Positions 31,913 through 41,621 of a stretch of DNA of 64,000 nucleotides are shown here, in pieces. A program made the position numbers and the translations under genes. Below the pieces are notes generated by a model. That model was not told the DNA's origin. It was given only the letters and a program-made list of their open reading frames with translations, and did not search any database. How positions within the stretch are numbered: position 1 is the stretch's first letter; every line of letters begins with the position of its first letter. The stretch spans positions 186,001 through 250,000 of the forward strand of contig NZ_WBKI01000003.1 of NCBI RefSeq assembly GCF_008830365.1, given 5' to 3'. Source of the stretch: Serratia proteamaculans (GTDB lineage Bacteria > Pseudomonadota > Gammaproteobacteria > Enterobacterales > Enterobacteriaceae).

Positions 31913-31930
31913 CGTTTAGTATGCTAAACA
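31913..31930 (-). promoter_or_regulatory. NadR operator in front of nadR
   Basis: CGTTTAGTATGCTAAACA fits the NadR consensus TGTTTA-N6-TAAACA in 11 of 12 defined positions. It lies immediately upstream of the nadR ribosome site, so bound NadR could block nadR expression. A second, overlapping inverted repeat TATGCTA...TAGCATA spans 31920-31940. Confidence 0.78.
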
Positions 31931-31960
31931 AAATAGCATAATCTGCACACCGCGTGGCAA

Positions 31961-33346
31961 TTAATAAAACTGCTCCAGGACATCCAGCGCGTCTGCCAAT
32001 TTCTTAACACCGAACACCTGCATATTGGCCGGTGGTTTTTTCGGTACATTGGCATGCGGCACGATGGCTCGCTTGAAACCGTGTTTCGCCGCTTCGGAAA
32101 TACGCTCCTGACCGCTGGGGACCGGACGGATCTCTCCTGCCAGCCCCACTTCGCCAAACACCACCAAATCGTTTGGCAGCGGGCGATCGCGCAGACTGGA
32201 CACCAGTGACATCAATAATGCCAGATCGGCGCTGGTTTCACTGACTTTTACCCCACCAACCACGTTGACGAACACGTCCTGATCGGACATCTGCAGCCCG
32301 CCGTGACGATGCAGCACCGCCAGCAGGATCGCCAACCGGTTTTGTTCCAGGCCTACGGCCACCCGGCGCGGGTTGGACATCATCGAATGATCCACCAGTG
32401 CCTGGATCTCCACCAGCAACGGCCTCGTGCCTTCCCAGACCACCATCACCGAACTGCCGGAGGTCACTTCATCGCCACGGCTGAGGAAGATGGCCGACGG
32501 GTTGCTGACCTCGCGCAGGCCCTGCTCAGTCATGGCGAAAACGCCCAATTCATTCACCGCGCCAAAGCGGTTTTTGTGGCTACGCAGGGTACGAAAACGC
32601 GAATCGGCGTCGCCGTCCAGCAGCACCGAGCAGTCGATACAGTGTTCCAAAACTTTCGGCCCGGCCAGCGAGCCGTCTTTGGTGACGTGTCCCACCATCA
32701 CAATCGCTACGCCGCGCGTCTTGGCGAAGCGTGTCAGATAGGCAGCAGTTTCACGCACCTGCGCCACGCTGCCCGGCGAAGACTGAATATCCGCCATGTG
32801 CATCACCTGGATGGAGTCGATCACCATCAGTTTCGGCTGCTCCTGCTCGGCAATCAGGCAGATCTGCTCGATACTGGTTTCCGACAGCATATTCAGGCCA
32901 CCGGTTGGCAAACCGAGACGGTGGGCGCGCATCGCCACCTGTTGTAGTGACTCCTCGCCGGTGACGTACAGGGTTTTCATCTGCTCGGACAGCTTGCACA
33001 GCACCTGCAGCAACAGCGTACTCTTGCCGGCGCCAGGGTTACCACCGATCAGTATCGCACTGCCCGGCACCACCCCACCGCCCAGCACCCGGTCAAACTC
33101 AAGGAAACCGGTGGAGAAACGCGGCAGCTCGTCCAGACTGATGTCCGACAGCTTTTGCACCTTGCTGATACCGGCATCACCGGCGTAGCCGCTAAGACGC
33201 TCATTGCGAGAGGAGGAAGACACCGCAGCCAGGCGCACTTCTGTAATGCTGTTCCAGGCGTGGCAAGCGCTGCACTGCCCCTGCCAGCGCGGATAATCGG
33301 CCCCACACTCATTACATACAAACGCCCGTTTTGCTGCTTTTGCCAC
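31961..33346 (-). CDS. radA: DNA repair protein RadA (Sms)
   Basis: RecA-like ATPase promoting branch migration in recombinational repair. The 461-aa protein starts with a four-cysteine zinc finger (C11, C14, C25, C28), then Walker A GGNPGAGKST (101-110), the RadA-specific KNRFG motif, and a Lon-protease-like C-terminal domain. Second gene of serB-radA-nadR, 63 bp after serB. Confidence 0.97.
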   Translation of the reverse strand: MAKAAKRAFVCNECGADYPRWQGQCSACHAWNSITEVRLAAVSSSSRNERLSGYAGDAGISKVQKLSDISLDELPRFSTGFLEFDRVLGGGVVPGSAILIGGNPGAGKSTLLLQVLCKLSEQMKTLYVTGEESLQQVAMRAHRLGLPTGGLNMLSETSIEQICLIAEQEQPKLMVIDSIQVMHMADIQSSPGSVAQVRETAAYLTRFAKTRGVAIVMVGHVTKDGSLAGPKVLEHCIDCSVLLDGDADSRFRTLRSHKNRFGAVNELGVFAMTEQGLREVSNPSAIFLSRGDEVTSGSSVMVVWEGTRPLLVEIQALVDHSMMSNPRRVAVGLEQNRLAILLAVLHRHGGLQMSDQDVFVNVVGGVKVSETSADLALLMSLVSSLRDRPLPNDLVVFGEVGLAGEIRPVPSGQERISEAAKHGFKRAIVPHANVPKKPPANMQVFGVKKLADALDVLEQFY

Positions 33347-33409
33347 GTATTACCTCTGTTTTTTTACCCCATTGTCGCTGACTGGCAGTATCGCCAGATC
33401 AGGCCAACG

Positions 33410-34387
33410 TTAGCGAACTTCGTGTTTCAGGCTGCCGGTCAATACACACAGCACGCCAATCAAGTCAGCATGACGAATCGACACCTGCGCCTTCTCATAG
33501 ACTTTCGGTTTGGCGTGATAGGCAATGCCCAACCCGGCAACCTGCATCATTTTCAAATCGTTGGCACCGTCGCCGATGGCCACGGTTTGCTGCGGCGGAA
33601 TACCCAGCTTTTCCGCCAGAGCAACCAGCGTATCAGCCTTGAACTGTGCGTCGACTATTGACCCCAGCACTTCACCGGTCAGTTTGCCGTCGCGGATTTC
33701 CAGTTCGTTGGCCGCCACCGCCACCAGCTTCAGTTTGTCACGCAGGTACTCGGCATAATAGGTGAAACCGCCGGAAGCGATCGCCACGTGCCAGTCCATC
33801 GCCTGCAGCTTGCGCACCAGGTTGATCAGCCCAGGCATCAGCGGCAACTCATCGCGCACCTGCTTGAGGATATTGGCATCGGCACCTTTCAACGTGCCGA
33901 CGCGCTGGCGCAGGCTGGCGGTAAAATCCAGTTCGCCGCGCATCGCACGTTCAGTGACTTCAGACACCTGTTCACCGACGCCCGCCAGTTTGGCGATCTC
34001 GTCGATGCATTCAATTTCAATCGCGGTAGAGTCCATATCCATCACCAGCAGCCCGGGGGTGCGCAGATGGGGGATCTTGCCGAGCGGTGCTACATCCAGC
34101 CCGCCCTCTGCCGCCAACAGCTTGGCACGCGCCGTCAGAGTGCCTGCCAGACGCACCACCTGATAATCTTCGACGCACCAGGCAGTAACAATCACCATCG
34201 CCGCACCCAACTTGCGCTGGAAATCGGTAATGCGCGTTTTGTTCAGTTCTCTGCCATATAATAGCCAACCGGTATGACCCGCCCGATAATCCAGCGGCAT
34301 CACTTCGTCACCGCTCAGCGAAAGGGGAAGACCCGGCCATTGAGAGATCTCTGCCGGGAGATCGCAATAGGTCAGACTATTCGACAT
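33410..34387 (-). CDS. serB: Phosphoserine phosphatase
   Basis: Last step of serine synthesis. The 325-aa HAD-family protein has an N-terminal regulatory segment and the catalytic motif DMDST (D117 nucleophile, D119), with IASGGFTYYAEYL and GDGANDLKM downstream. MSNSLTYCDL at 34387 was chosen over the codon seven residues upstream by family fit. First gene of serB-radA-nadR and divergent from smp. Confidence 0.97.
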   Translation of the reverse strand: MSNSLTYCDLPAEISQWPGLPLSLSGDEVMPLDYRAGHTGWLLYGRELNKTRITDFQRKLGAAMVIVTAWCVEDYQVVRLAGTLTARAKLLAAEGGLDVAPLGKIPHLRTPGLLVMDMDSTAIEIECIDEIAKLAGVGEQVSEVTERAMRGELDFTASLRQRVGTLKGADANILKQVRDELPLMPGLINLVRKLQAMDWHVAIASGGFTYYAEYLRDKLKLVAVAANELEIRDGKLTGEVLGSIVDAQFKADTLVALAEKLGIPPQQTVAIGDGANDLKMMQVAGLGIAYHAKPKVYEKAQVSIRHADLIGVLCVLTGSLKHEVR

Positions 34388-34491
34388 CCTTAACTCCTGA
34401 AAAAACACTGCATGATAAAACGACGCATCAAGCTATCCTATCGCCATTGCTTCTGGCAACATAAAGTCTCGAAGATGCCCAAGGAACCTGC

Positions 34492-35184
34492 ATGGCTCGC
34501 GCTAAACTGAAATTTCGCCTGCACCGCACCGCTATTATCCTGATTTGCCTGGCTTTGCTGGTGCTGCTGATGCAGGGTGCGTCCTATTTTAGCCTGAGTC
34601 ACCAACTGGCGCGATCCGAACAGGTGGAAGAACTGGCGCAAACGCTGACCAAACAGGTGGCCTCCAGCCTGGCACCGCTGATGGACGACGACAGCGACGT
34701 CGATAACCAGCGCATCGACGCCATCCTCAAACAGCTCACCGGGGGCAGTCGCATTCTGGACGCCAGCGTCTATCAGCTTGACGGCACGTTAGTTTCCCAC
34801 GCCGGTGAACAGATAAGTATACGCGATCGTTTGTCGCTCGACGGTAAACGCGCAGGCAGCTACTTCAATCATCAGTTGGTCGAGTCCATTCAGGGCAAAG
34901 ACGGCCCAATCGGCTTTATCCGCATCACGCTGGACACCCACGTGCTGGCGACCGAATCCAAACAGGTGGACAACACCACTAACCTGCTGCGCTTGATGAT
35001 CCTGCTGGCTCTGGCCATAGGCATTATTCTGGCGCGCACGTTGCTGCAACACCGCCGCAGCCGCTGGCAACAATCACCGTATCTGCTGACCGCCAATACG
35101 CCATTGGAAGAAGGTAACACGGTAGAAAATGACGATGATGACGTGCGGCCGGATGCGAATAAAGAAGAAGAGAAGAAAATCTGA
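34492..35184 (+). CDS. smp: Membrane protein Smp (YtjB family)
   Basis: 230-aa inner-membrane protein of unknown function, conserved next to serB. It has a transmembrane helix near the N-terminus (IILICLALLVLLMQGAS, about 15-31), a ~120-residue periplasmic domain, a second helix (LLRLMILLALAIGIILA, about 164-180) and a cytoplasmic tail that ends in a strongly acidic stretch (ENDDDD...NKEEEKKI). The topology recalls sensor domains without an output module. ATG 34492 follows AAGGAAC. Confidence 0.9.
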   Translation: MARAKLKFRLHRTAIILICLALLVLLMQGASYFSLSHQLARSEQVEELAQTLTKQVASSLAPLMDDDSDVDNQRIDAILKQLTGGSRILDASVYQLDGTLVSHAGEQISIRDRLSLDGKRAGSYFNHQLVESIQGKDGPIGFIRITLDTHVLATESKQVDNTTNLLRLMILLALAIGIILARTLLQHRRSRWQQSPYLLTANTPLEEGNTVENDDDDVRPDANKEEEKKI

Positions 35185-35304
35185 TAACCGCATGCTGGTG
35201 AATGGATAATGAAGCGATTGAATATCAATCAATTAACTGAATCAAAAAGAAAAACCAGCTTTTCCTTTGCTTAAATTAATAGATTTATGAATAGATTGGT
35301 ATAG

Positions 35305-35327
35305 GGGCGCAGCAAGCTGCTGCGCCC
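35305..35327. repeat. GGGCGCAG palindrome, copy 2
   Basis: GGGCGCAGC-AAGCT-GCTGCGCCC, a perfect 9-bp stem just downstream of deoD (minus strand) and convergent smp. No T-run on either side; it may still end or stabilise the deo transcript. Confidence 0.75.
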
Positions 35328-35335
35328 GAAGGGTA

Positions 35336-36067
35336 TTACGCTTTGTCGCCCAGCAGTACAGATTCCAGCGCAATAACGATCATTTCGTTAAAGGTGGTTT
35401 GACGCTCTGCTGCGGTGGTCGCTTCGTGACGTAGAATGTGGTCAGAAACGGTACAAATGGTCAGTGCCTTACAGCCGAACTCTTCGTACAACTCTGCCGC
35501 CACGCCGTAGATGCCGGCCGCTTCCATTTCCACACCCAGAATGCCGTACTTCTTCATTACCTGGAACATGTCTGGATCTGGCGTGTAGAACAGATCAGCG
35601 GAGAAGATGTTGCCTACGCGCGCCGGGATACCCTGCGCTGCCGCTGCGTCTACCGCGTTACGCACCATGTCAAAGTCGGCGATAGCCGCATAGTCATGGT
35701 CCTTGAAACGCATGCGGTTCACTTTGGAATCGGTGCAGGCACCCATGCCGATCACCACGTCACGCAGTTTGACATCGTCACGCACCGCGCCGCAGGAACC
35801 CACACGGATGATTTTCTTCACGCCGAATTCGGCAATCAGTTCACGCGCATAAATGGAGCAGGACGGGATACCCATACCGTGGCCCATTACGGAGATTTTG
35901 CGGCCTTTGTAAGTCCCGGTGAAGCCCAGCATGCCACGCACGTTGTTCACTTCCACCGCGCCTTCCAGGAAAGTTTCCGCGATGTATTTTGCACGCAGCG
36001 GATCGCCCGGCATCAGTACTACGTCAGCGAAATCACCCATTTCAGCATTAATATGCGGCGTAGCCAT
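35336..36067 (-). CDS. deoD: Purine nucleoside phosphorylase DeoD
   Basis: Phosphorolysis of purine (deoxy)nucleosides to base and (deoxy)ribose 1-phosphate. The 243-aa protein has [15 protein letters not shown] (phosphate binding, about 19-33), GSCGAV and [14 protein letters not shown], typical of hexameric bacterial enzymes. Last gene of deoCABD, separated from deoB by an ERIC element. Confidence 0.97.
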   Translation of the reverse strand: MATPHINAEMGDFADVVLMPGDPLRAKYIAETFLEGAVEVNNVRGMLGFTGTYKGRKISVMGHGMGIPSCSIYARELIAEFGVKKIIRVGSCGAVRDDVKLRDVVIGMGACTDSKVNRMRFKDHDYAAIADFDMVRNAVDAAAAQGIPARVGNIFSADLFYTPDPDMFQVMKKYGILGVEMEAAGIYGVAAELYEEFGCKALTICTVSDHILRHEATTAAERQTTFNEMIVIALESVLLGDKA

Positions 36068-36113
36068 AATTATCTTCCTTCAGAAATCATATTTAATAAA
36101 AACGTCAAACATC

Positions 36114-36236
36114 TAAGCCTTGAATTTCAAGTTGCAGCTAGGCAGCTAGCGGGGGAATCCCCAGGAGCTTACTTGAGTAAGTGACTGGGGTTCACTCGTG
36201 AAGCTAACAACGCTGCGGCTTGAAATACGGGGCTTA
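36114..36236 (+). repeat. ERIC element between deoB and deoD
   Basis: About 123 bp with terminal inverted repeats TAAGCC/GGCTTA and the ERIC core CCCCAGGAGCTTAC...GTAAGTGACTGGGG. The deoB stop codon (36234-36236) lies inside its terminal repeat. It will form a long hairpin in the deo mRNA. Confidence 0.88.
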
Positions 36237-37457
36237 GAACATGGATTTGCCGTAATCCATCGGCGACACGCCAAAGTAGCTGGCAACGGTCTGGCCGATG
36301 TCGGCGAAAGTTTCACGGTGGCCCAGCGAGCCCGGCTTCACTTTCGGGCCGTAAACCAATACCGGGATGTGTTCGCGGGTGTGGTCGGTACCCGGCCAGG
36401 TTGGGTCACAGCCGTGGTCAGCGGTGAAGATAATGATGTCTTCATCTTTAACCAGTTTCAGCAGTTCCGGCAGGCGCCGGTCGAACAGCTCCAGTGCGGC
36501 AGCATAGCCTGCCACGTCACGGCGGTGGCCGTAAGAGGAGTCAAAATCAACGAAGTTGGTGAACACGATAGTGTTATCGCCGGCTTTTTCCATTTCGATC
36601 AGAGTGGCGTCGAACAGCGCGTCGATACCGGTAGCCTTGACCTTTTTGGTGATGCCCACGTTGGCGTAGATGTCGGCGATTTTACCGATCGACACCACTT
36701 CACCGCCCTTCTCGTCCACCAGCTTTTTCAGCACGGTGGGTGCTGGTGGCTCTACAGCCAGATCGTGACGGTTGCCGGTACGCTGGAAGTTGCCCGGCTT
36801 GTCGCCCAGGAATGGACGCGCGATCACGCGGCCAATGTTATAACCGCCCTCGGTCAACTCTTCACGGGCGATTTCACACAGCTCATACAGACGGTCCAGA
36901 CCGAAGGTCTCTTCGTGACAGGCGATCTGGAATACCGAGTCGGCAGAGGTGTAGAAAATCGGTTTGCCGGTTTTCATGTGCTCTTCGCCCAACTGGTCGA
37001 GGATCACCGTGCCGGATGAGTGGCAGTTGCCGAGGTAACCCGGCAGATTGGCGCGCTCAACCAGCTTGTCCAGCAGCTCCTGCGGGAAGCTGTTGTGTTC
37101 GTCGCTGAAATAGCCCCAGTCGAACAGGACCGGCACGCCGGCAATTTCCCAGTGGCCTGACGGCGTATCTTTACCTGAAGAAAGTTCGCTGGCGTGAGCA
37201 TAGGCACCAATGATGTCCGCATTGCGATCCAGCCCTTGCGGGAAGGTACCGGTGGACTCTTCTGCCGCTTTGCCCAGGCCCAGTCGGCTCAGGTTAGGCA
37301 GGGTCAAGGGGCCCTGGCGGCCAACGTTAGCCTCACCGCGCGCGCAAACCTCGGCAATGTGCCCAAGAGTATCGGAACCCTGATCGCCAAATTTTTCGGC
37401 ATCTTCGCTTGCGCCAATACCGAATGAGTCTAATACCATAATGAATGTACGTTTCAT
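36234..37457 (-). CDS. deoB: Phosphopentomutase
   Basis: Interconverts (deoxy)ribose 1- and 5-phosphates. The 407-aa protein of the alkaline-phosphatase superfamily opens with the metal-binding [15 protein letters not shown] (D10), has [11 protein letters not shown] and ends with [21 protein letters not shown], the second metal site. It is flanked by ERIC elements on both sides; its stop codon is provided by the downstream one. Confidence 0.97.
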   Translation of the reverse strand: MKRTFIMVLDSFGIGASEDAEKFGDQGSDTLGHIAEVCARGEANVGRQGPLTLPNLSRLGLGKAAEESTGTFPQGLDRNADIIGAYAHASELSSGKDTPSGHWEIAGVPVLFDWGYFSDEHNSFPQELLDKLVERANLPGYLGNCHSSGTVILDQLGEEHMKTGKPIFYTSADSVFQIACHEETFGLDRLYELCEIAREELTEGGYNIGRVIARPFLGDKPGNFQRTGNRHDLAVEPPAPTVLKKLVDEKGGEVVSIGKIADIYANVGITKKVKATGIDALFDATLIEMEKAGDNTIVFTNFVDFDSSYGHRRDVAGYAAALELFDRRLPELLKLVKDEDIIIFTADHGCDPTWPGTDHTREHIPVLVYGPKVKPGSLGHRETFADIGQTVASYFGVSPMDYGKSMF

Positions 37458-37469
37458 GCTTATCTCCTG

Positions 37470-37587
37470 TATACCCGTCGCCTTTCAAGCCACAGCGTTG
37501 TTAGCTTCACGTGTAAACCCCACTTAAGTAAGCTCCTGGGATTTACACGCTAGCCGCCTAGCTGCAACTTGAAATTCATAGGGTATA
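37470..37587 (-). repeat. ERIC element between deoA and deoB
   Basis: 118 bp bounded by TATACCC/GGGTATA, opposite in orientation to the deoB-deoD copy. Read on the minus strand it has AAGTTGCAGCTAGGCGGCTAG and CCCAGGAGCTTACTTAAGT, but lacks ~8 bp of the usual core (AAGTGACT). It ends 12 bp upstream of the deoB start. Confidence 0.87.
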
Positions 37588-37608
37588 TCAATGTTGTAAG
37601 GACACAGC

Positions 37609-38931
37609 CTATTCTGTGATGCGCTTATAGACCACTGGCGTCACTTCCGGCGCTTTGTCACTCAGCACCATTGCACTGCGTACCGCTTCGGCCGCCTGCT
37701 GCCAGCTTTCTTCGTCGTTGGCGTGGATCACCGCCAGCGGTTGTTGGGTATCCACCCTGTCACCCAGACGCGCCATGCCGGTCAGGCCGACGCTGTAGTC
37801 GATGCTGTCGGTCGCGCGACGACGACCGCCGCCCAACGATACCACCGCCATGCCCAGCGCACGGGTATCCATGGCGCTGATGATACCCTGTTTTTCGGCG
37901 TAAACCGGTTTGCTCAGGGTTGCGGCAGGCAGGTAGCTGTCGTAGCGCTCGACGAAATCGGTCGGGCCCTGTTGCGCCGCCACCATGCGACCAAACACTT
38001 CCGCCGCTTTACCATTGTCCAGCACCGCCTGCAGTTTGGCACGCGCATCGGCGTCATCTTTCGCCAGGCCGCCGGAAAGCAGCATTTCCACGCACAGTGC
38101 CATCGTTACTTCCAGCAGGCGCGGGTTACGGTATTCACCGGTCAGGAAACGCACCGCTTCGCGAACTTCGACCGCGTTACCGGCGCTGGAAGCCAGCACC
38201 TGGTTCATGTCAGTCAGCAGCGCGGTGGTTTTGCAGCTTGCACCGTTCGCCACACCCACAATCGCCTGCGCCAGATCGGCCGACAACGCGTAGGTTGGCA
38301 TAAAGGCACCGGAACCGACTTTAACGTCCATCACCAAGGCATCCAGCCCTTCTGCCAGCTTCTTCGCCAGAATAGAGGCGGTGATCAGCGGGATAGAATC
38401 CACGGTGGCGGTGATATCGCGGGTAGCGTAGAAACGCTTGTCAGCCGGGGCCAGTGAACTGGTCTGGCCGATAATCGCCACGCCCACGTCCTGAATAATC
38501 TTACGGAAGGCATTGTCGTCCGGGAAAATATTAAAGCCCGGGATCGCCTCCAGCTTGTCCAGCGTACCGCCGGTATGCCCCAGGCCACGGCCGGAAATCA
38601 TCGGCACATAGCCACCACAAGCCGCCACCATCGGGCCAAGCATCAGCGAAGTCACATCGCCCACGCCGCCGGTAGAATGTTTGTCGACCAGCGGTCCGTT
38701 CAGTGACAGGCTTTTCCAGTCCAGAACGGTACCGGAATCACGCATCGCCATGGTGAGCGCCACGCGCTCCGGCATGGTCATATCGTGGAAATAAATGGTC
38801 ATCGCCAATGCAGCGATCTGACCTTCGGAAACCACATTGTCACGGATACCATTGATGAAAAAGCGGATTTCCGCTTCGCTCAACGGCTGACCGTCACGTT
38901 TTTTACGAATAATTTCTTGTGCCAGGAACAA
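37609..38931 (-). CDS. deoA: Thymidine phosphorylase
   Basis: Cleaves thymidine and deoxyuridine with phosphate. The 440-aa protein carries the phosphate-binding KHSTGGVGD (84-92) and the signature [16 protein letters not shown]. Second gene of the deo operon, 69 bp after deoC. Confidence 0.97.
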   Translation of the reverse strand: MFLAQEIIRKKRDGQPLSEAEIRFFINGIRDNVVSEGQIAALAMTIYFHDMTMPERVALTMAMRDSGTVLDWKSLSLNGPLVDKHSTGGVGDVTSLMLGPMVAACGGYVPMISGRGLGHTGGTLDKLEAIPGFNIFPDDNAFRKIIQDVGVAIIGQTSSLAPADKRFYATRDITATVDSIPLITASILAKKLAEGLDALVMDVKVGSGAFMPTYALSADLAQAIVGVANGASCKTTALLTDMNQVLASSAGNAVEVREAVRFLTGEYRNPRLLEVTMALCVEMLLSGGLAKDDADARAKLQAVLDNGKAAEVFGRMVAAQQGPTDFVERYDSYLPAATLSKPVYAEKQGIISAMDTRALGMAVVSLGGGRRRATDSIDYSVGLTGMARLGDRVDTQQPLAVIHANDEESWQQAAEAVRSAMVLSDKAPEVTPVVYKRITE

Positions 38932-39000
38932 GGCATCCCCCTGTTTTAGCTAATGTAGAGTACGGGCAGGCACCATTTCGCGCCTTACCGACGGAATCGT

Positions 39001-39780
39001 TCAGTAACCGTTGCCAGACGTCTCGGCACTGTGGCCCAGCGTCGCCAACAGGCTGGCTAACAGACTGGAAGCCCCGAAGCGGAAATGGCGTGCATCGGCC
39101 CAGCCCTCACCCAGAATACGATCGGCAAGTTGCAGGTAATGCAGTGCATCTTCTGCCGTACGCACACCGCCGGCCGGCTTAAAGCCCACCGTTTTGGCGA
39201 CGCCCAGATCGCGGATCACCGACATCATCAGCTCGGCGCTTTCCAGCGTCGCGTTGACCGGCACTTTACCGGTTGAGGTCTTGATAAAGTCCGCGCCAGC
39301 ATTGATGGCAATTTCCGACGCCTTGCGGATTAGACTGGCCTGCTTCAGCTCACCGCTTTCGATGATCACTTTCAGCAGCACGTTGGCGGCCAGACAGGCC
39401 TGCTTGCACTGTTTTACCAGTTCAAAACCGACCTGCTCATTACCGGCGATCAGCGCGCGGTAAGGGAATACCACGTCCACTTCATCGGCACCGTAAGCGA
39501 TGGCCGCACGCGTTTCTGCCAGCGCAATCTCGATATCATCGTTGCCATGCGGGAAGTTGGTGACGGTCGCAATGCGGATGTCTGGCGTCCCCTGCTCACG
39601 CAGGGCCTTGCGCGCCACCGGGATAAAGCGCGGATAAATGCAGATGGCCGCGGTCTGTCCGGCCGGGCTGTTCGCCTGACGACACAGCGCGATCACTTTC
39701 TCATCGGTGTCATCATCGTTCAGCGTGGTTAAATCCATTAGGGTCAGCGCACGTTGCGCTGCTGCGGTTAATTCGGTCAT
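39001..39780 (-). CDS. deoC: Deoxyribose-phosphate aldolase
   Basis: Splits 2-deoxyribose 5-phosphate to acetaldehyde and glyceraldehyde 3-phosphate. The 259-aa TIM-barrel protein keeps the catalytic residues in E. coli register: D102, Schiff-base K167 (FIKTSTGK) and K201 (GFKPAGGV). I start at [10 protein letters not shown] (39780); the longer frame to 39867 lacks support. First gene of deoCABD, expected to be under CRP and DeoR/CytR-type control. Confidence 0.97.
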   Translation of the reverse strand: MTELTAAAQRALTLMDLTTLNDDDTDEKVIALCRQANSPAGQTAAICIYPRFIPVARKALREQGTPDIRIATVTNFPHGNDDIEIALAETRAAIAYGADEVDVVFPYRALIAGNEQVGFELVKQCKQACLAANVLLKVIIESGELKQASLIRKASEIAINAGADFIKTSTGKVPVNATLESAELMMSVIRDLGVAKTVGFKPAGGVRTAEDALHYLQLADRILGEGWADARHFRFGASSLLASLLATLGHSAETSGNGY

Positions 39781-40002
39781 AAAACTCTCCAACTGAGTAC
39801 CTGGGTGTTGGCGAGCGGACTTGGTTCCTTGAAGATAGCGCTGGGGAACGGGTTCCCTCATCGGCAACTGAGATCCTTCTCACCGCACATGACGCTGCGC
39901 CTCGCGCAGGGTCAGTAATAGCTATTTGAACACGATCGCCTGAGGCAATTCGCGCTCGCAGTCACACTATATGAAATAACACTGTAACAGACCGGAATTA
40001 TA

Positions 40003-40018
40003 TGTGAAGAGCATCACA
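40003..40018 (-). promoter_or_regulatory. CRP box upstream of deoC
   Basis: TGTGAAGAGCATCACA matches the CRP consensus TGTGA-N6-TCACA perfectly. It is ~220 bp upstream of the deoC start, consistent with catabolite activation of deo as in E. coli deoP2. Confidence 0.85.
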
Positions 40019-40068
40019 AAATAACGCGATATCGTTCACAAATTCGCTAAAGAAACGGGCAAAGACAG

Positions 40069-40090
40069 CGGGCACAGCATTCTGTGCCCG
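40069..40090 (-). terminator. Hairpin after the nucleoside transporter
   Basis: CGGGCACAG-CATT-CTGTGCCCG, a perfect 9-bp stem ~65 bp past the transporter stop on the minus strand, followed by CTGTCTTTGCC. Likely terminator, although the T-run is broken. Confidence 0.65.
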
Positions 40091-40153
40091 TGTTAGAAGT
40101 ATAGGCGGTGTCCTGCAATAGAGCCTGTTGCCCTCTGCAGGACAGCCTCAGGC

Positions 40154-41431
40154 TTACAGCGCCAGGAAGAACCCGGCGATGGTCGCGCTCATCAGGTTGG
40201 AGAGCGTGCCCGCCGCTACGGCTTTCAAACCGAAACGTGCGATGTCGTGACGACGGTTCGGCGCCATGCTGCCCAGGCCGCCGAGCAGGATCGCCACCGA
40301 TGACAGGTTGGCAAAGCCGCACAGGGCAAAGGAGATAATCGCCTTGGTATGCGCCGACAACACCTGCAACCCGTCTGCCGCAACCACGTCATCCGGACGC
40401 AGATAGGCACCGAAGTTCATGTAGGCAACAAATTCATTCACGATAATTTTCTGGCCGATAAACGAACCGGCGGTCATCGCTTCATGCCAAGGCACCCCGA
40501 TCAGGAAGGCAATCGGTGAGAATACCCAGCCGAGTATCAATTCCAGTGACAGTTGCGGGAAGTCGAACCAGCCGCCGATCCCCCCGAGGATACCGTTCAA
40601 CAGGGCGATCAATGCGATAAACGCCAGCAACATCGCCCCCACGTTCAACGCCAACTGCATACCGGAAGCCGCGCCTGAAGCCGCCGCATCGATCACGTTA
40701 GCCGGGCGATCTTCTTCCGCGATCAGCTTCGTCGCATCGTCTTTATCGTGGGTTTTTTCAGTTTCCGGCACCATCAGCTTGGCAAACAGCAAGCCACCCG
40801 GCGCAGCCATGAATGAAGCGGCAATCAGGTATTCCAGCGGTACGCCCATCTGGGCATAGCCCGCCAGCACCGAACCGGCCACCGAGGCCAGGCCGCCACA
40901 CATAACGGTGAACAGTTCAGACTGGGTCATGGTAGCGATATACGGACGCACCACCAGTGGGGCTTCGGTCTGGCCCACGAAGATATTGGCGGTAGCCGAC
41001 AGGGATTCAGTACGCGAGGTGCCTAACAGCTTTTGCACACCCCCGCCCAGCACGCGGATCACCAGTTGCATGATGCCGAGGTAATAAAGCACGGCAATCA
41101 ATGAGGAGAAGAACACGATCACCGGCAGAACACGCAGCGCAAAAACGAAGCCGCCGCCGCCGAAAACTTCAAACATCTTGTCGGATACCAGACCGCCGAA
41201 GATAAATGAAATCCCCTGATTACCGTAGGCGATCACATTCGCCACACCGGCCGACATGCCACCGAGAATGCTGCGGCCAACCGGGACATACAGCACCAGC
41301 GCGCCGATGGCTACCTGAAGAACGAATGCCCAGCCAACGGTGCGAAACCTGATCGCACGGCGGTTGCTGGAAAGCAGCACGGCAATGGCGATCAGCGCCG
41401 CCATGCCGACCAGGCTCATGATGAGTTGCAT
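40154..41431 (-). CDS. NupC-family concentrative nucleoside transporter (NupX/PsuT-like)
   Basis: Proton-coupled nucleoside uptake across the inner membrane. The 425-aa protein has N-terminal helices, the gate domain [29 protein letters not shown], and the family-defining [19 protein letters not shown] plus [10 protein letters not shown] and [14 protein letters not shown]. It resembles E. coli YeiJ/YeiM more than NupC by length. It lies directly upstream of deoC, coupling uptake to breakdown, and has its own CRP-like site. Confidence 0.93.
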   Translation of the reverse strand: MQLIMSLVGMAALIAIAVLLSSNRRAIRFRTVGWAFVLQVAIGALVLYVPVGRSILGGMSAGVANVIAYGNQGISFIFGGLVSDKMFEVFGGGGFVFALRVLPVIVFFSSLIAVLYYLGIMQLVIRVLGGGVQKLLGTSRTESLSATANIFVGQTEAPLVVRPYIATMTQSELFTVMCGGLASVAGSVLAGYAQMGVPLEYLIAASFMAAPGGLLFAKLMVPETEKTHDKDDATKLIAEEDRPANVIDAAASGAASGMQLALNVGAMLLAFIALIALLNGILGGIGGWFDFPQLSLELILGWVFSPIAFLIGVPWHEAMTAGSFIGQKIIVNEFVAYMNFGAYLRPDDVVAADGLQVLSAHTKAIISFALCGFANLSSVAILLGGLGSMAPNRRHDIARFGLKAVAAGTLSNLMSATIAGFFLAL

Positions 41432-41591
41432 GCAAAGTATCCCTGTTGCGAAAAAGAAATGCAGCCCTATCCGGTTGTACCGCGAGGGTTGCTTATGAGT
41501 GATTTCGGAGTGCGATTATACGGAGCGGGGCAGCACCCGCACCGATTTATGTCACAAATATATACAACAGGAAGCAAATGAAAATCTTATA

Positions 41592-41609
41592 ACGTGACAC
41601 ACGTCACGC
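41592..41609 (-). promoter_or_regulatory. CRP-like site upstream of the nucleoside transporter
   Basis: ACGTGACACACGTCACGC contains GTGA-N6-TCAC, the palindromic CRP core. It is ~170 bp upstream of the transporter start, within the 190-bp gap to yjjV. Confidence 0.65.
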
Positions 41610-41621
41610 TTATTGCGACAT

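Larger units (their letters stand above)
39781..40153. other. deo operon upstream region
   Basis: 373 bp between deoC and the upstream nucleoside transporter. It holds a perfect CRP box (40003-40018), a possible -10 TATAGT on the minus strand (39966-39971), and a terminator-like hairpin of the transporter (40069-40090). A TGTTAGAA half-site of the DeoR type occurs near 40090, without its partner. Confidence 0.6.

Noticed and set aside
40088-40106. DeoR operator near 40090
   Set aside because: Only one half (TGTTAGAA) is present; no palindromic partner.
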